Assembly: GCA_018823175.1 (NCBI GenBank)
Contig: JAHJIY010000040.1
Location: forward strand, 111,232-175,231
Length of the DNA stretch: 64,000 nt
From: Pseudomonadota bacterium
Lineage (GTDB): Bacteria > Desulfobacterota > Desulfobulbia > Desulfobulbales > JAHJIY01
Direction: 5' to 3'
The notes beneath the pieces are model-generated. The model was not told the DNA's origin, ran no database searches, and saw nothing but the letters and a program-made list of their open reading frames with translations. Positions 17,122 through 25,767 of the stretch are shown here, one piece after another (positions within the stretch are counted from its first letter, which is position 1; each line of letters begins with the position of its first letter). A program made the position numbers and the translations under genes.

Positions 17122-18972
17122 CTACTGACGCGGCAGGTAACCCATGGACTGACCGGTTGCGTTGTCGCCCATCATGGCGAAACCATCAATGACCACAACA
17201 TCACCCTTGGCGGTAATATAAGCCGGCGAGTTACCAACCGTACCTTCAACCGTGGTGGTCAGGGCAAAGCTTGACAACATGTTAGCCAAACTGTCGATAA
17301 TCATGCTGTTGGCGCCGATCGCGACTGTAGCGGTAGAGATGTCACCATCCTGCTCAACCATCGTGAATGTAATGGTGCCGGCAGAGGTAGACATGTTGGA
17401 TACCGCAATACCGTCCCAGTAGCTGTCTGAACCAGCGTTAGCTGCGGTAAAGTAAGGGAAGACAATGGTGTTGCCGGCGCTTACAATAGTACAGGCATCT
17501 ACGAAGGTACCCAGACACAGATTAACTGTTATCAGCTCGCCACAAGGGGCAACCATCAGGGTGACATCAACAGAGATAACATCTCCGGCTTGAATTTGAG
17601 AAAGTGTATAATTAATCTCAGGAATACCAAAATAAAGAACGCGATGCGTTCCGGCCACAACACCAAGAGTATTGGCGGCGGTGATCAAGTTTACCGCTTG
17701 CCCACCGACTGTACAGTCCGGAGCGCCGGGAGCATCAGGAGTGACAGAAGCACCGGCAGAGTTCGTGTAGGTAGCAACCGGAGCAGCTCCGACAGGTATT
17801 ACAGGACTGGAACAGTTGATGGAGGCAGTACTCGCTAGAGGAGCGATGTTCATAGGCGCACTGGTAAAGTAGGCGCCCTGGGTTGAGCTCTGGGTACCAT
17901 TAACCAGCAGTTTCATCTGGACCTGGTAGCTGGACACATCAAAGAAGCCGCTGGTCTTTTGGATGTACAATTGGTTGTTGAGATGCTGGTTGCCGGTTGC
18001 ACAGTAAGCGGTTCCGGCCACAGTCGGATTCTCGTTGTTGATTAAGCCACAGGAGGCACCGGCGCCCTGTATGCCTGCTGTGCCGAGGACGATATCACCA
18101 CAGTTAACAGACTTGCTGCACGTGTATTTTGCATAGTCTGCGGCAGGAACAACATGGGCAACCTCAGGATCCGGTGAGTCAAAGGAGTACTTGGTCAGAG
18201 CGGACTTGATATGGACGTCAACCGTGCCGACGTTCCAGTCTGAGATGTCGATACACATGGTGTTATCGGCCAGGGTCGCGGCAGTCTCATAAATTCCGTC
18301 AGGAACTAAGGTGTTATCAATCCAGGCGCTGTCCAAACCATAATCATTAGAGGAAGGCGGCGCGGAAAGGTTGATTCTCTGATCAAGGATCTTGATGGTC
18401 AAAGAGTCCAGAGGGTCGGCACCAACACCAAAATTGGAAATGGTCACAACATCGCCGTCATCATCGGCATCAGCCGAGATGACATCCATGGTCACCCGCT
18501 GGGTGCCGGCGGTGCCGGTTACCAGGAAGATAACACCACCGTCGACCGCAATGTTTGGGTCAGCAATACCGGAACTATCTTCAACCTGGGTAACCGCCGA
18601 GGTGATACCACCACCCTCAACCGGGGTATCAAGATGATCCCAACCGTCACTGGTAACCAGATCGGCAGCGACCACATTAATGTCGGCGTTAACGGCCGGC
18701 GCAAAGACGATATCGATGTCACGGCAGAGCGCGGCGTTAACCGTGGAAGAGACATAGTCAAGGTCCATGGTGATCTGATCGCCACCGGCAACATCCGTAC
18801 CAGAGTCAAACTTAAAGGTGAAATCGCCGGCCTTGTCACATGAGGCCGCTTCCCGGATGTCCTGGGAGTTGACCTGTACTCCAACATTATCTACCGCAAA
18901 AGCTGAGCCAGCGAGAACCAGGCTGGACAGTATAGCAGTGGAAGCTGCGTAAGTAAGAATTTTTTTCTTCAT
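17122..18972 (-). CDS. Abundant surface/extracellular protein candidate with C-terminal shared module
   Basis: A 616-aa protein with a clear signal peptide (MKKKILTYAASTAILSSLVL..., cleavage near AFA/VDN). It is acidic, rich in Ala, Thr, Val, Asp and Gly, poor in Lys and Arg, and contains scattered Cys (for example KYTCSKSVNCGDIVL and VAPCGELITVNLCLG). That composition fits a beta-rich surface or S-layer-like protein, but no known S-layer domain is recognisable. The last 115 residues (FPYFTAANAGSDSYWDGIAV, then SN and ..DGD..TATVAIGANS..) match the module repeated in the transglutaminase-like neighbour. A GGAG ribosome site precedes ATG 18972. A long leader with its own promoter lies upstream, and an intrinsic terminator follows, so it is a monocistronic, probably highly expressed gene next to the T2SS operon. 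Secretion by that system is inference. Confidence 0.7.
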   Translation of the reverse strand: MKKKILTYAASTAILSSLVLAGSAFAVDNVGVQVNSQDIREAASCDKAGDFTFKFDSGTDVAGGDQITMDLDYVSSTVNAALCRDIDIVFAPAVNADINVVAADLVTSDGWDHLDTPVEGGGITSAVTQVEDSSGIADPNIAVDGGVIFLVTGTAGTQRVTMDVISADADDDGDVVTISNFGVGADPLDSLTIKILDQRINLSAPPSSNDYGLDSAWIDNTLVPDGIYETAATLADNTMCIDISDWNVGTVDVHIKSALTKYSFDSPDPEVAHVVPAADYAKYTCSKSVNCGDIVLGTAGIQGAGASCGLINNENPTVAGTAYCATGNQHLNNQLYIQKTSGFFDVSSYQVQMKLLVNGTQSSTQGAYFTSAPMNIAPLASTASINCSSPVIPVGAAPVATYTNSAGASVTPDAPGAPDCTVGGQAVNLITAANTLGVVAGTHRVLYFGIPEINYTLSQIQAGDVISVDVTLMVAPCGELITVNLCLGTFVDACTIVSAGNTIVFPYFTAANAGSDSYWDGIAVSNMSTSAGTITFTMVEQDGDISTATVAIGANSMIIDSLANMLSSFALTTTVEGTVGNSPAYITAKGDVVVIDGFAMMGDNATGQSMGYLPRQ

Positions 18973-19580
18973 TCGTTGCTCCTAATTAGTTTGGTTTTAT
19001 TTATGTGTTACGGTTTACTTACTGGTTATCAAATTGCGCAATTTAATAACATCTTTTCTTCTTCCTGATCTTCGTTGTCACACCTCCTTTAAGGGGCCGG
19101 CCCTCGCTCCTTACTTTTCCTAATCCTTAATTTTATCCAGCTTAACTTTTCTTACCGCTTAACTTTACTCACTCATTTTCCCTTACTTTAATCGGCGCAA
19201 ATAAGGATAAACGTCTCACGCTGGTGGCCTCGTTCGCCGTTGGCCGCTTAGCCAACAGCATGATAAGCCATGCGTTTAACTTCTGTCTATTTAAATTACA
19301 TATTGACCAATAGCATATAAAAACAATTTATCCAATGGAAAATATTGAAATAATATCTAAAAATTTCAAAACATTGTCAAGAAAAAAAAACTCGCTCCTT
19401 TTTTTTATTAACATATAAGAAAACCAAGCTAAATGCAAGAAAAGCCTTCGATCTTCTGACAACTGCCCCACCGGCCCTGGGATCTAACCGGCAAAATAGC
19501 CGAATAGGGCCTGATTTCAAGACCTTAGTTAGTTTCCTGATGAAAAGCATAAGCGCCCGGCGCCGTATTTACGGTCGCCG
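18973..19580 (-). promoter_or_regulatory. Long leader and promoter of the 616-aa surface protein
   Basis: On the minus strand TTGACA (19380-19375) is followed after 17 nt by GATATT (19357-19352), a good sigma-70 promoter. This would give a leader of about 370 nt. Within it lie a 9-bp hairpin (19236-19259, GCTGTTGGC/GCCAACGGC with loop TAAGCG, one G-U pair) and AAAGGAGGTG (19090-19081), an almost perfect anti-Shine-Dalgarno match more than 100 nt before the gene's own GGAG site. A 7-codon frame (19052-19029) follows that site. There is no gene between 18973 and 19580. Long structured leaders are typical of stable mRNAs for abundant surface proteins. A known riboswitch class was looked for and not found. 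Confidence 0.6.
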
Positions 19581-21794
19581 CTAGCGGAGAGCACCGGTTG
19601 AGTGCATGGTTTTCGGGGCAAGATCATAACCAACCTGATGCGCAAATTCGGCGGTAACCGCATCAACCGCATCAAGATTTGCCGCAACCTTAGGCGTAAT
19701 CAGGATAATCAACTCTGTTTTGCCGGTTTCATTGCCGGTCGCCCCAAAAATCCAGCCGATCAGCGGCAGACCGGAAAGAAACGGCACGCCGGAACTGCCG
19801 GCCGTTTCTTTTTCACTGATCAGACCGCCGATCACGATGGTCTGGCCGCTGTTGACGGTCAGCGTCGTATCAACTGATCGTTTAAAAAACGCCGGGTAGC
19901 CGACCCCACCGATATTAACCGCGTCGGCCGCCTCGCTCAATTCCTGTTTGAGTTCCATGGTCACCAGGCCATTTTCGTTGATATGCGGCGTCACATTGAG
20001 AATGACCCCGGTATTCCGATACTGAATATCGGTCTGGGTTTTGCTGGTATTATCCGAGTCATACTGGATCTGGGCACTGGCCACCGGCAGTTCAGTGGAA
20101 ATATTAATCACCGCCGCCTTATTATCCGAGGCCAGGACCGAAGGAGAAGAGACAATATTAACCTTGTTTTCCCGGGCCATCGCCGACAAGGCGGCATTCC
20201 ACTTAGCGGTCTCGCCGATATTATAGGCCAAACCAACCGTATCATTAACCAGGGCGGTCAAGAACGAGGGATGATTGATCTCGGCGCTTTTATCATGGGT
20301 CCAGGACCATTCCACCCCAAGGTCCAGGGAGTCATCAAGTTTGACCTCGGCAATGGTGACCGAGATCAGGACCTGGCGGGGCAGGATATCAAGGCGGTGC
20401 AAGACCTTTTCAACCACCCGGTAATCGGCGGGAGTCGCCTCGATAACCAGGGCGTTGCGAATCGGGTCCTGGGTGATTTTTATTTCACCGCGCAGGGCGC
20501 CGGAACCAAAATCCGCCTCCGGGACGGCGCGGGTGATTTTTATCGGTTGGGCCGGCTCTTTTGCGCCAAAGAGCGGTGAAGTTTCCGTTTTTTTCTTGGT
20601 CGGCACATCGGGACCGGCCGGTTCCGGTTTCGCCGCCGCTTCCTTTGATTTGGTAAAAATGGCGTTGAGCAGACCGCTCATGTCATCAGACTGGGAGTTT
20701 TTCAGAAAATAAAGATAGATATGGGGCGTAACATCCTCACTGGGGATATCAAAATCGTTAACCAACTCGGTGACTTTAGCAAAATACTTGTCGCTGTCGG
20801 TCAAGACCAGCAGGGAATTAAGTTTCTCGAGGTTGATTATTTTTATCTTGCCGCTATCCTTTTCATAAAAGGCCAGGACATCTGAAATGGTTTGGGCCAC
20901 CGTCTTGCTGTCCACATTCTGGATCCGATAAAAGCGATGACTCATCTTACCGAGCAGATCAAGGTCAAAGGTCTTGACCAGCTTGAGGATTTTGGCGACA
21001 TTGGCCCGGGAGTCAACCAGCAGAATGGTCCGTGAGGCATCGTGGGAAATCAGGCTGCCCTTGGCGGAAATGAAAGGGGTCAGAATTTTCACCATCTCCT
21101 GACTGGCGATATATTGCAGGGGGATGATCTGCAGAATATACTCGGAGCGGGCCAGTCCGACATCGCCATCCGTCGATAAGGGCAATGAGGTCCGGGCGGC
21201 GCTGTCGATGTTGAGAATGCGATAAACCTTGCCTTCCTTGACCGCGGTAAGACCGTTGGCGTCAAGAATCTGGAAAAACAAAGGGAAGATATCATTCTTA
21301 TTGAGGGCGCCGGCGGAATGAATGGTCACCGTCCCCCTAATCTCAGGCCCGACTATGCAGTTGATCTGCAGCATATCGGCAAAGAATAAAATAACATCAT
21401 AGATCTCGGCGTCTTCCAGATTGATCACCAGGGATTCCGCCCCCTTTGCCGTCCCGGTCACCAAGGCAGCGCTATCCTGATTGCGAGCCAAGGCCGATGA
21501 CGATCCGGGGAATCCCTCCGAGTGAGCGACGATCTTATGCTGTTTGTCCGGAAAAGATTCGGGCGCAAGATCAGCGCCACTGTCGGGCAGCTCCGCCGAG
21601 ACTGCGGCCACCTCACCTCGGTCGAAAGTAACAGCCGGGGCGGCAGGTTCCTGGGCCGCAACCTCGCTGCCAGGCGCACCGGCCATAATTTTCTGCTGCG
21701 GGCGGGGTTGGGCCGCCATACAACCGGCCAGGAGAAAAACAAGACAACAGGACAGGTTAAACAAAAGCCATTTCCCGGTGAGTAAATAACGCAT
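19581..21794 (-). CDS. gspD: Type II secretion system secretin GspD
   Basis: A 737-aa outer-membrane secretin. The N-terminus has a lipoprotein signal with lipobox LLAGC (Cys25). Residues about 115-190 form the N0 domain (VINLEDAEIYDVILFFADML), followed by N1-N3 ring domains separated by a Pro/Lys-rich linker near residue 400. The secretin core starts near residue 470 (ISVTIAEVKLDDSLDLGVEW) and ends with SGQTIVIGGLISEKE and TELIILITPKV. It forms the channel through which folded proteins leave the periplasm. It is the last gene of the operon, 4 bp after gspC. The lipidated N-terminus suggests it may pilot itself. Fully typical length for the family. Confidence 0.93.
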   Translation of the reverse strand: MRYLLTGKWLLFNLSCCLVFLLAGCMAAQPRPQQKIMAGAPGSEVAAQEPAAPAVTFDRGEVAAVSAELPDSGADLAPESFPDKQHKIVAHSEGFPGSSSALARNQDSAALVTGTAKGAESLVINLEDAEIYDVILFFADMLQINCIVGPEIRGTVTIHSAGALNKNDIFPLFFQILDANGLTAVKEGKVYRILNIDSAARTSLPLSTDGDVGLARSEYILQIIPLQYIASQEMVKILTPFISAKGSLISHDASRTILLVDSRANVAKILKLVKTFDLDLLGKMSHRFYRIQNVDSKTVAQTISDVLAFYEKDSGKIKIINLEKLNSLLVLTDSDKYFAKVTELVNDFDIPSEDVTPHIYLYFLKNSQSDDMSGLLNAIFTKSKEAAAKPEPAGPDVPTKKKTETSPLFGAKEPAQPIKITRAVPEADFGSGALRGEIKITQDPIRNALVIEATPADYRVVEKVLHRLDILPRQVLISVTIAEVKLDDSLDLGVEWSWTHDKSAEINHPSFLTALVNDTVGLAYNIGETAKWNAALSAMARENKVNIVSSPSVLASDNKAAVINISTELPVASAQIQYDSDNTSKTQTDIQYRNTGVILNVTPHINENGLVTMELKQELSEAADAVNIGGVGYPAFFKRSVDTTLTVNSGQTIVIGGLISEKETAGSSGVPFLSGLPLIGWIFGATGNETGKTELIILITPKVAANLDAVDAVTAEFAHQVGYDLAPKTMHSTGALR

Positions 21795-21798
21795 GATA

Positions 21799-22476
21799 TT
21801 AATTTTTCCTTCTTTTTATAGGACCAAAAGGGGTGTTAATCGTAACAAATTCATCAGACGATGGCTGGTCGGCAGACGGCGGAGCGGAGGCGGACGGCGG
21901 GTTGGCCGGGCCGGTTGAAATCACGGTCGGCTCTACTTTGGCGGCCGGCAAAGAGCCCTGGCTCTTTCTTTTTTCATCGTGGAGCATGATATCATACCGC
22001 TCATTGCCGTCAATAACCTGGAGTTTGTCAGCGGAGATGGCGACCACCCGTAAATTACCGATCTGATCACCAACCGAGACCCATTTATTATTTCTCTTGC
22101 CGGTCTGCTGCGGGTCGGTGATCAGGGCCTTTTTTTGGTTGCCCAGTTGGATGATGCCGAACAACTTAATGGCCCGGCCGGAAATCGTGGCAATTTTCTG
22201 AACCACCGGCTTCTCCTCCACTATCGGTTTCTCAACAATAAACTCCTTGCGCTCCGGCGAAAAAAGATTCCGCTCGGTCACCGCACGATAGGAATCCTTA
22301 ACCGGCAGAATGCGGACATAATTCTCCTGCTTTTCAAGATTTTTATCCTCCACCTGCAACTCCGGGGCCGGCAAGGGCGGGATCTCCCGGTTCCAGCTCT
22401 GGTAGAGGGCCGTAGCCAGGCCCACGGCCACCACCGCCAACAACAGATTTAAGATATATTTTTTATGAAATAACAT
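21799..22476 (-). CDS. gspC: Type II secretion inner-membrane clamp protein GspC-like
   Basis: A 225-aa bitopic protein. A short cytoplasmic N-terminus is followed by a membrane segment (YILNLLLAVVAVGLATALY), then AVTERNLFSP, which is the typical start of the GspC homology region. Residues about 95-165 (ISGRAIKLFGIIQLGNQKKA to ISADKLQVIDGNERYDIML) make the HR domain that contacts the secretin N0 domain. The tail is Pro/Ser-rich and ends FVTINTPFGPIKRRKN, and there is no PDZ domain. It sits directly before gspD and after the repeat-containing gap that follows gspM. PilP-like proteins look similar, but the operon context favours GspC. Confidence 0.82.
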   Translation of the reverse strand: MLFHKKYILNLLLAVVAVGLATALYQSWNREIPPLPAPELQVEDKNLEKQENYVRILPVKDSYRAVTERNLFSPERKEFIVEKPIVEEKPVVQKIATISGRAIKLFGIIQLGNQKKALITDPQQTGKRNNKWVSVGDQIGNLRVVAISADKLQVIDGNERYDIMLHDEKRKSQGSLPAAKVEPTVISTGPANPPSASAPPSADQPSSDEFVTINTPFGPIKRRKN

Positions 22477-22700
22477 AAATATTTCTCGAAAGTGCCGATT
22501 AACTGCCGTTTAAACCATGATGATTACCAAGAGATTGCTTCACTTCGTTCGCAATGACAGTTTGGAGCTGAAGTTCGATGGTAACCTGATAAATCACTAA
22601 TTCCATTCCTTATTTAATCAACAAATTACTAATAACCCATGCCCGCAAGCAAGAAAACAAATCATAAAAATGACGAAGTAATCAGGGAGAAAACTCGTCA

Positions 22701-22740
22701 CCTTCAACCTTCAACCTTCAACCTTCAACCTTCAACCTTC
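22701..22740. repeat. CCTTCAA heptamer repeat overlapping the gspM stop
   Basis: Five perfect CCTTCAA units (22701-22735) and a partial sixth. Read on the minus strand they give GTTGAAGGTTGA, which supplies the last codons and the TGA stop of gspM (22725-22727). Just before gspC, 22534-22558 also holds a REP-like sequence (ATTGCTTCACTTCGTTCGCA plus ATGAC). Confidence 0.9.
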
Positions 22741-23303
22741 TCATTACGCATCAACCCGGTCAGGGTCATGGTTGCGGTCAACTTATCCGCCTGTCCCCGT
22801 TTCAATGGGTTTATTTCAATGTTTTCAACCCGAATAATTTTTGCTGCCTTGGCGACCCCGTATAATAATTCCTTGAGTTGACCGGTGCTCAATTCGATCT
22901 GGGCTTGCACTGAAACCTTGGCATAGACGGCAGGTGTCTTATCATCAGGCTTGTCACTGTTCATCACCCGTACTGATTTGATCTCAAAACCATGTTGCTT
23001 GGCCAGGTCGTACAGCAGATTCTGAATTTCAACCGCGGCCAACGAATAGGTGGCGCCGCCCAGCAGGACTGCCTCGGCCTGGGACAATTGCCGGCTCAAG
23101 GTTTGCAGTTGCCGGTCGAGTTGTTCTTTCTGCTGGGCCTTTTTCTGTAATTTAACGATCCTTTGTTCGGAAAACACTTCCTCCGTGCCGGAAAATGATT
23201 GGCGCAGAAAGGGAACCAGGCGATATCCGGCGGCGAGGGCCAGAAGGATAACCCCGGCCAGCAAAATAATTTTTCTTTCTTTAGTCAGCTCTATGTGCCA
23301 CAT
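22725..23303 (-). CDS. gspM: Type II secretion inner-membrane protein GspM/PilO-like
   Basis: A 192-aa bitopic protein from ATG 23303 (MWHIELTKERKIILLAGVIL), chosen because AAGGA lies about 10 nt upstream. An ATG at 23360 would add 19 residues overlapping gspL. One N-terminal membrane helix is followed by a coiled coil (RIVKLQKKAQQKEQLDRQLQ, then TLSRQLSQAEAVLLGG) and a ferredoxin-like periplasmic domain (IQNLLYDLAKQHGFEIKSVR). GspM binds GspL and helps couple the ATPase to pseudopilus growth. The last residues (VEG) and the stop come from the CCTTCAA repeat, so the C-terminus has probably been altered by repeat expansion. Confidence 0.82.
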   Translation of the reverse strand: MWHIELTKERKIILLAGVILLALAAGYRLVPFLRQSFSGTEEVFSEQRIVKLQKKAQQKEQLDRQLQTLSRQLSQAEAVLLGGATYSLAAVEIQNLLYDLAKQHGFEIKSVRVMNSDKPDDKTPAVYAKVSVQAQIELSTGQLKELLYGVAKAAKIIRVENIEINPLKRGQADKLTATMTLTGLMRNEKVEG

Positions 23304-23334
23304 CCGAATCTTGTCCTTAAAACAGTTGTTATAC

Positions 23335-24732
23335 TTACCGTCCGTTGCGGTTAATAGCAAAGCCTATTCTGTAGCGCTCCTTGTCGTCCGGACCTTTCCT
23401 GACACTGGTCAGGAATGACACCTCTTTAAACAACCGGGAAGACTCGAGAAGTTCAATCAGGTCCGCCGCAGATTGGGCGGAGCCCTCAATATACGATGCC
23501 TTTGGCGCAAAAGATAACTTTTCCACCCAGGCAGTATCCGGCAGGAGCAGGCTCAATTCATTAATTACATCCAGCAGCAAGAGAGCATCCCGGTCGGTGG
23601 CGGCAAGATAATCGATTCTGGCCCGGATCTTGGCCAACTCTTCCTTCTGCCTGGGCAAATCAGTGACTTCCTTGGTCAGCCGGTTGATTTCCCCGGTCAA
23701 TTGGCGGTCGATCATTCTTTGATGAAAAATGAGGTTCCCGCCTAAACCGGCGGCCAGAAGAACGATGAGAATAATAAGACCGATTGACACATAAAACGAG
23801 GTCCGGGAAGGACGCTTGCGAAGATTCGCCGGCAGGAGGTTAATCAAACCGGTCGGTTGGCGTTGACCTTTCAGGGCGAGATAATAAGCGGTCAGCAGCC
23901 TGGCGGCAGGCAGCTGCTCGGGCATCGGCAAGGGAGTCAGTCGCAGATTATTGTCGCCGCCCAACAATGACAGAAGTTTGGCTGAATCTTCATTCTCAAG
24001 ATAGAAGATGGTCCCGACCGCCGCTAATAAATGATGCTGATCACAGATTGCGGCAACCTCCCGGGACAAGGCCAGGCTATCATCGGCAAGGGCCGAGAGG
24101 TTCAAGATCCGGGAAGACAGAAGATGCTGATCTTTAAGCAGGTTGCACTGCAGTTTGTCGTCATCCAGATAGAGAAGCAGGCCGGGCAGTGCATCACGGA
24201 TTGCCGCAATCTTGTCGCCAAGCCCAAAGGCAAGGGCGGTGGAATTGATTTCAATACCGCTGATCCCGAGGGCGATTTCCGTCTGCAAGGTCAGATAAGG
24301 TTCCAGATCTTCCTTTCTGACCACAACCAGCAAAACATTAAGTCTATTTGTTTTTTTGTCCTCACTGCTTATCCGGCAGTCGAAATAGATTTCATTGGCC
24401 GGAAACGGCACATACTTTTCAATCTCGTACCGCATGGTTTCCCGTAAATTTTCCTTCACCGACAAAGGAAAGGCAATTTCCCGAATGATCGTAATTTCCC
24501 GGGGCACCGCCATAAACAGATCCGGTTCACTTATTTTCTGCTCGGCGATGAAATTGTTGATCATCAGGGCAAGATGGGCCAGCCTTTCCCTGACCGGTTT
24601 GCTCCGGTCGAGGGCGAAAACTTCATGACCGGCCAGAGCGCTCTGCTTGACCCCGCTGGCCAGGGCGACAATGGCGGCGCTGTCTTCCTTGATCTCCAGG
24701 CCGATGGTATATCTGGCCAATAAATTTATCAT
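23335..24732 (-). CDS. gspL: Type II secretion protein GspL (PilM/PilN-like fusion)
   Basis: A 465-aa protein. The N-terminal 280 residues form an actin-like cytoplasmic domain (YTIGLEIKEDSAAIVALASG, FMAVPREITIIREI, RYEIEKYVPFPANEIYFDCR), as in PilM and GspL. A membrane helix near residues 317-337 (VSIGLIILIVLLAAGLGGNL) leads into a coiled coil and a periplasmic ferredoxin-like domain (INELSLLLPDTAWVEKLSF to YIEGSAQSAADLIELLE). This arrangement equals PilM plus PilN in one chain, as expected for GspL. It recruits the ATPase GspE to the membrane. It starts 12 bp after the gspK stop. Confidence 0.88.
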   Translation of the reverse strand: MINLLARYTIGLEIKEDSAAIVALASGVKQSALAGHEVFALDRSKPVRERLAHLALMINNFIAEQKISEPDLFMAVPREITIIREIAFPLSVKENLRETMRYEIEKYVPFPANEIYFDCRISSEDKKTNRLNVLLVVVRKEDLEPYLTLQTEIALGISGIEINSTALAFGLGDKIAAIRDALPGLLLYLDDDKLQCNLLKDQHLLSSRILNLSALADDSLALSREVAAICDQHHLLAAVGTIFYLENEDSAKLLSLLGGDNNLRLTPLPMPEQLPAARLLTAYYLALKGQRQPTGLINLLPANLRKRPSRTSFYVSIGLIILIVLLAAGLGGNLIFHQRMIDRQLTGEINRLTKEVTDLPRQKEELAKIRARIDYLAATDRDALLLLDVINELSLLLPDTAWVEKLSFAPKASYIEGSAQSAADLIELLESSRLFKEVSFLTSVRKGPDDKERYRIGFAINRNGR

Positions 24733-24744
24733 ATCCCGTTCACT

Positions 24745-25767
24745 CTATTGCACACTTTCAAAATCGAGCCATTTGGCTATCCGGTATTTATACAGATCAG
24801 CATCAACATCGACTACCGAGGCGATACTTCGCCTGGCCTTGCTCCCCTTGACATAACCGGTGGTTATCAGGCTGAAGTAAGAGGAAAAATCCAGGGTAAT
24901 ATAATTTGAAATCTGGCGGAAGATCCGGTCGCCGACAGTTTGCTTTACTTCGAGCAAGGTGGTGAAATCCGCCTGCCGACGAAAATCAATAATCTCCCGC
25001 AGCGCCTCGTCGGTCATCTGAGGCAGGGCCTGCAGCACTTCCAGCGGCGCGGCGTTTATATTGATCTGTTTCTGCTCTAAAATGGCGGTCTCATCCTTTA
25101 CCTGATTTCTGGCAGTCTCAGTCAGCGATACCTGAGGATAAATGGTAATCCTCTCCAATAACCTCGTCATAATATCTTTTGAAATACCCCGCACCAAAAG
25201 CAGTTCTTTTACCGAACGAAAAGGGCCATTGTGGCAAGAATAAGGTTCGGGCAGGTTTTGGTAATAGTCATTTTCCGCCCCGTTTAGTCGATGGAGATTA
25301 TCAGCATCCCGCCAATCCTGGATCGAATCGACTATGATCCTTTCTTCTTCCTCGCTCAGCTCTAACCCGGCCAGCATCATTTTTAGCAGGTCGGGATGGG
25401 CCGTATTAAGATTAATTTTGCCGCTTTCATTGCCGATTTTTATCTCAAAAGAGCCGTCGCCAAAGAGAACGGGCTGGTTATCGGCATTGACCCGCCAAAG
25501 GGGACCTGCCTCCGCCCCGTTCCCGTTAATTTGCTCGGGTTCAAGCAGCCATAAAAGCGCCTGCTGTTGTCCGGCTCTGGCCAGGAAATAGGCCTTCGCC
25601 ACATCCCTGAAGTTTCGGGTGATATTGATCTCCGCACGCATGGCATAACAGAACTGGCCGACGATAACGGTAAGCAGGGTCAATACCCAGAGCACCATAA
25701 GCAAGGCGACCCCTTCCTGGTTCTGCCAGGGCACAAACGCGTGTGATCTGTATCTTTTTCCGATCAT
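24745..25767 (-). CDS. gspK: Type II secretion minor pseudopilin GspK
   Basis: A 340-aa pseudopilin, much longer than other pseudopilins as expected for GspK. The N-terminus has a basic leader and hydrophobic helix (NQEGVALLMVLWVLTLLTVI) without the usual Glu5 after the cleavage site, a GspK trait. The large alpha domain includes INLNTAHPDLLKMMLAGLEL and INAAPLEVLQALPQM, both helix-hairpin-helix-like repeats of the family (T2SSK). GspK caps the pseudopilus tip with GspI and GspJ. It overlaps gspJ by 4 bp. Confidence 0.92.
   Translation of the reverse strand: MIGKRYRSHAFVPWQNQEGVALLMVLWVLTLLTVIVGQFCYAMRAEINITRNFRDVAKAYFLARAGQQQALLWLLEPEQINGNGAEAGPLWRVNADNQPVLFGDGSFEIKIGNESGKINLNTAHPDLLKMMLAGLELSEEEERIIVDSIQDWRDADNLHRLNGAENDYYQNLPEPYSCHNGPFRSVKELLLVRGISKDIMTRLLERITIYPQVSLTETARNQVKDETAILEQKQININAAPLEVLQALPQMTDEALREIIDFRRQADFTTLLEVKQTVGDRIFRQISNYITLDFSSYFSLITTGYVKGSKARRSIASVVDVDADLYKYRIAKWLDFESVQ

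Noticed and set aside
19060..19300. Cyclic di-GMP or other known riboswitch in the surface-protein leader
   Set aside because: The hairpin is clear, but no conserved riboswitch core (for example the GGGACGCAAAGCC type) is present.
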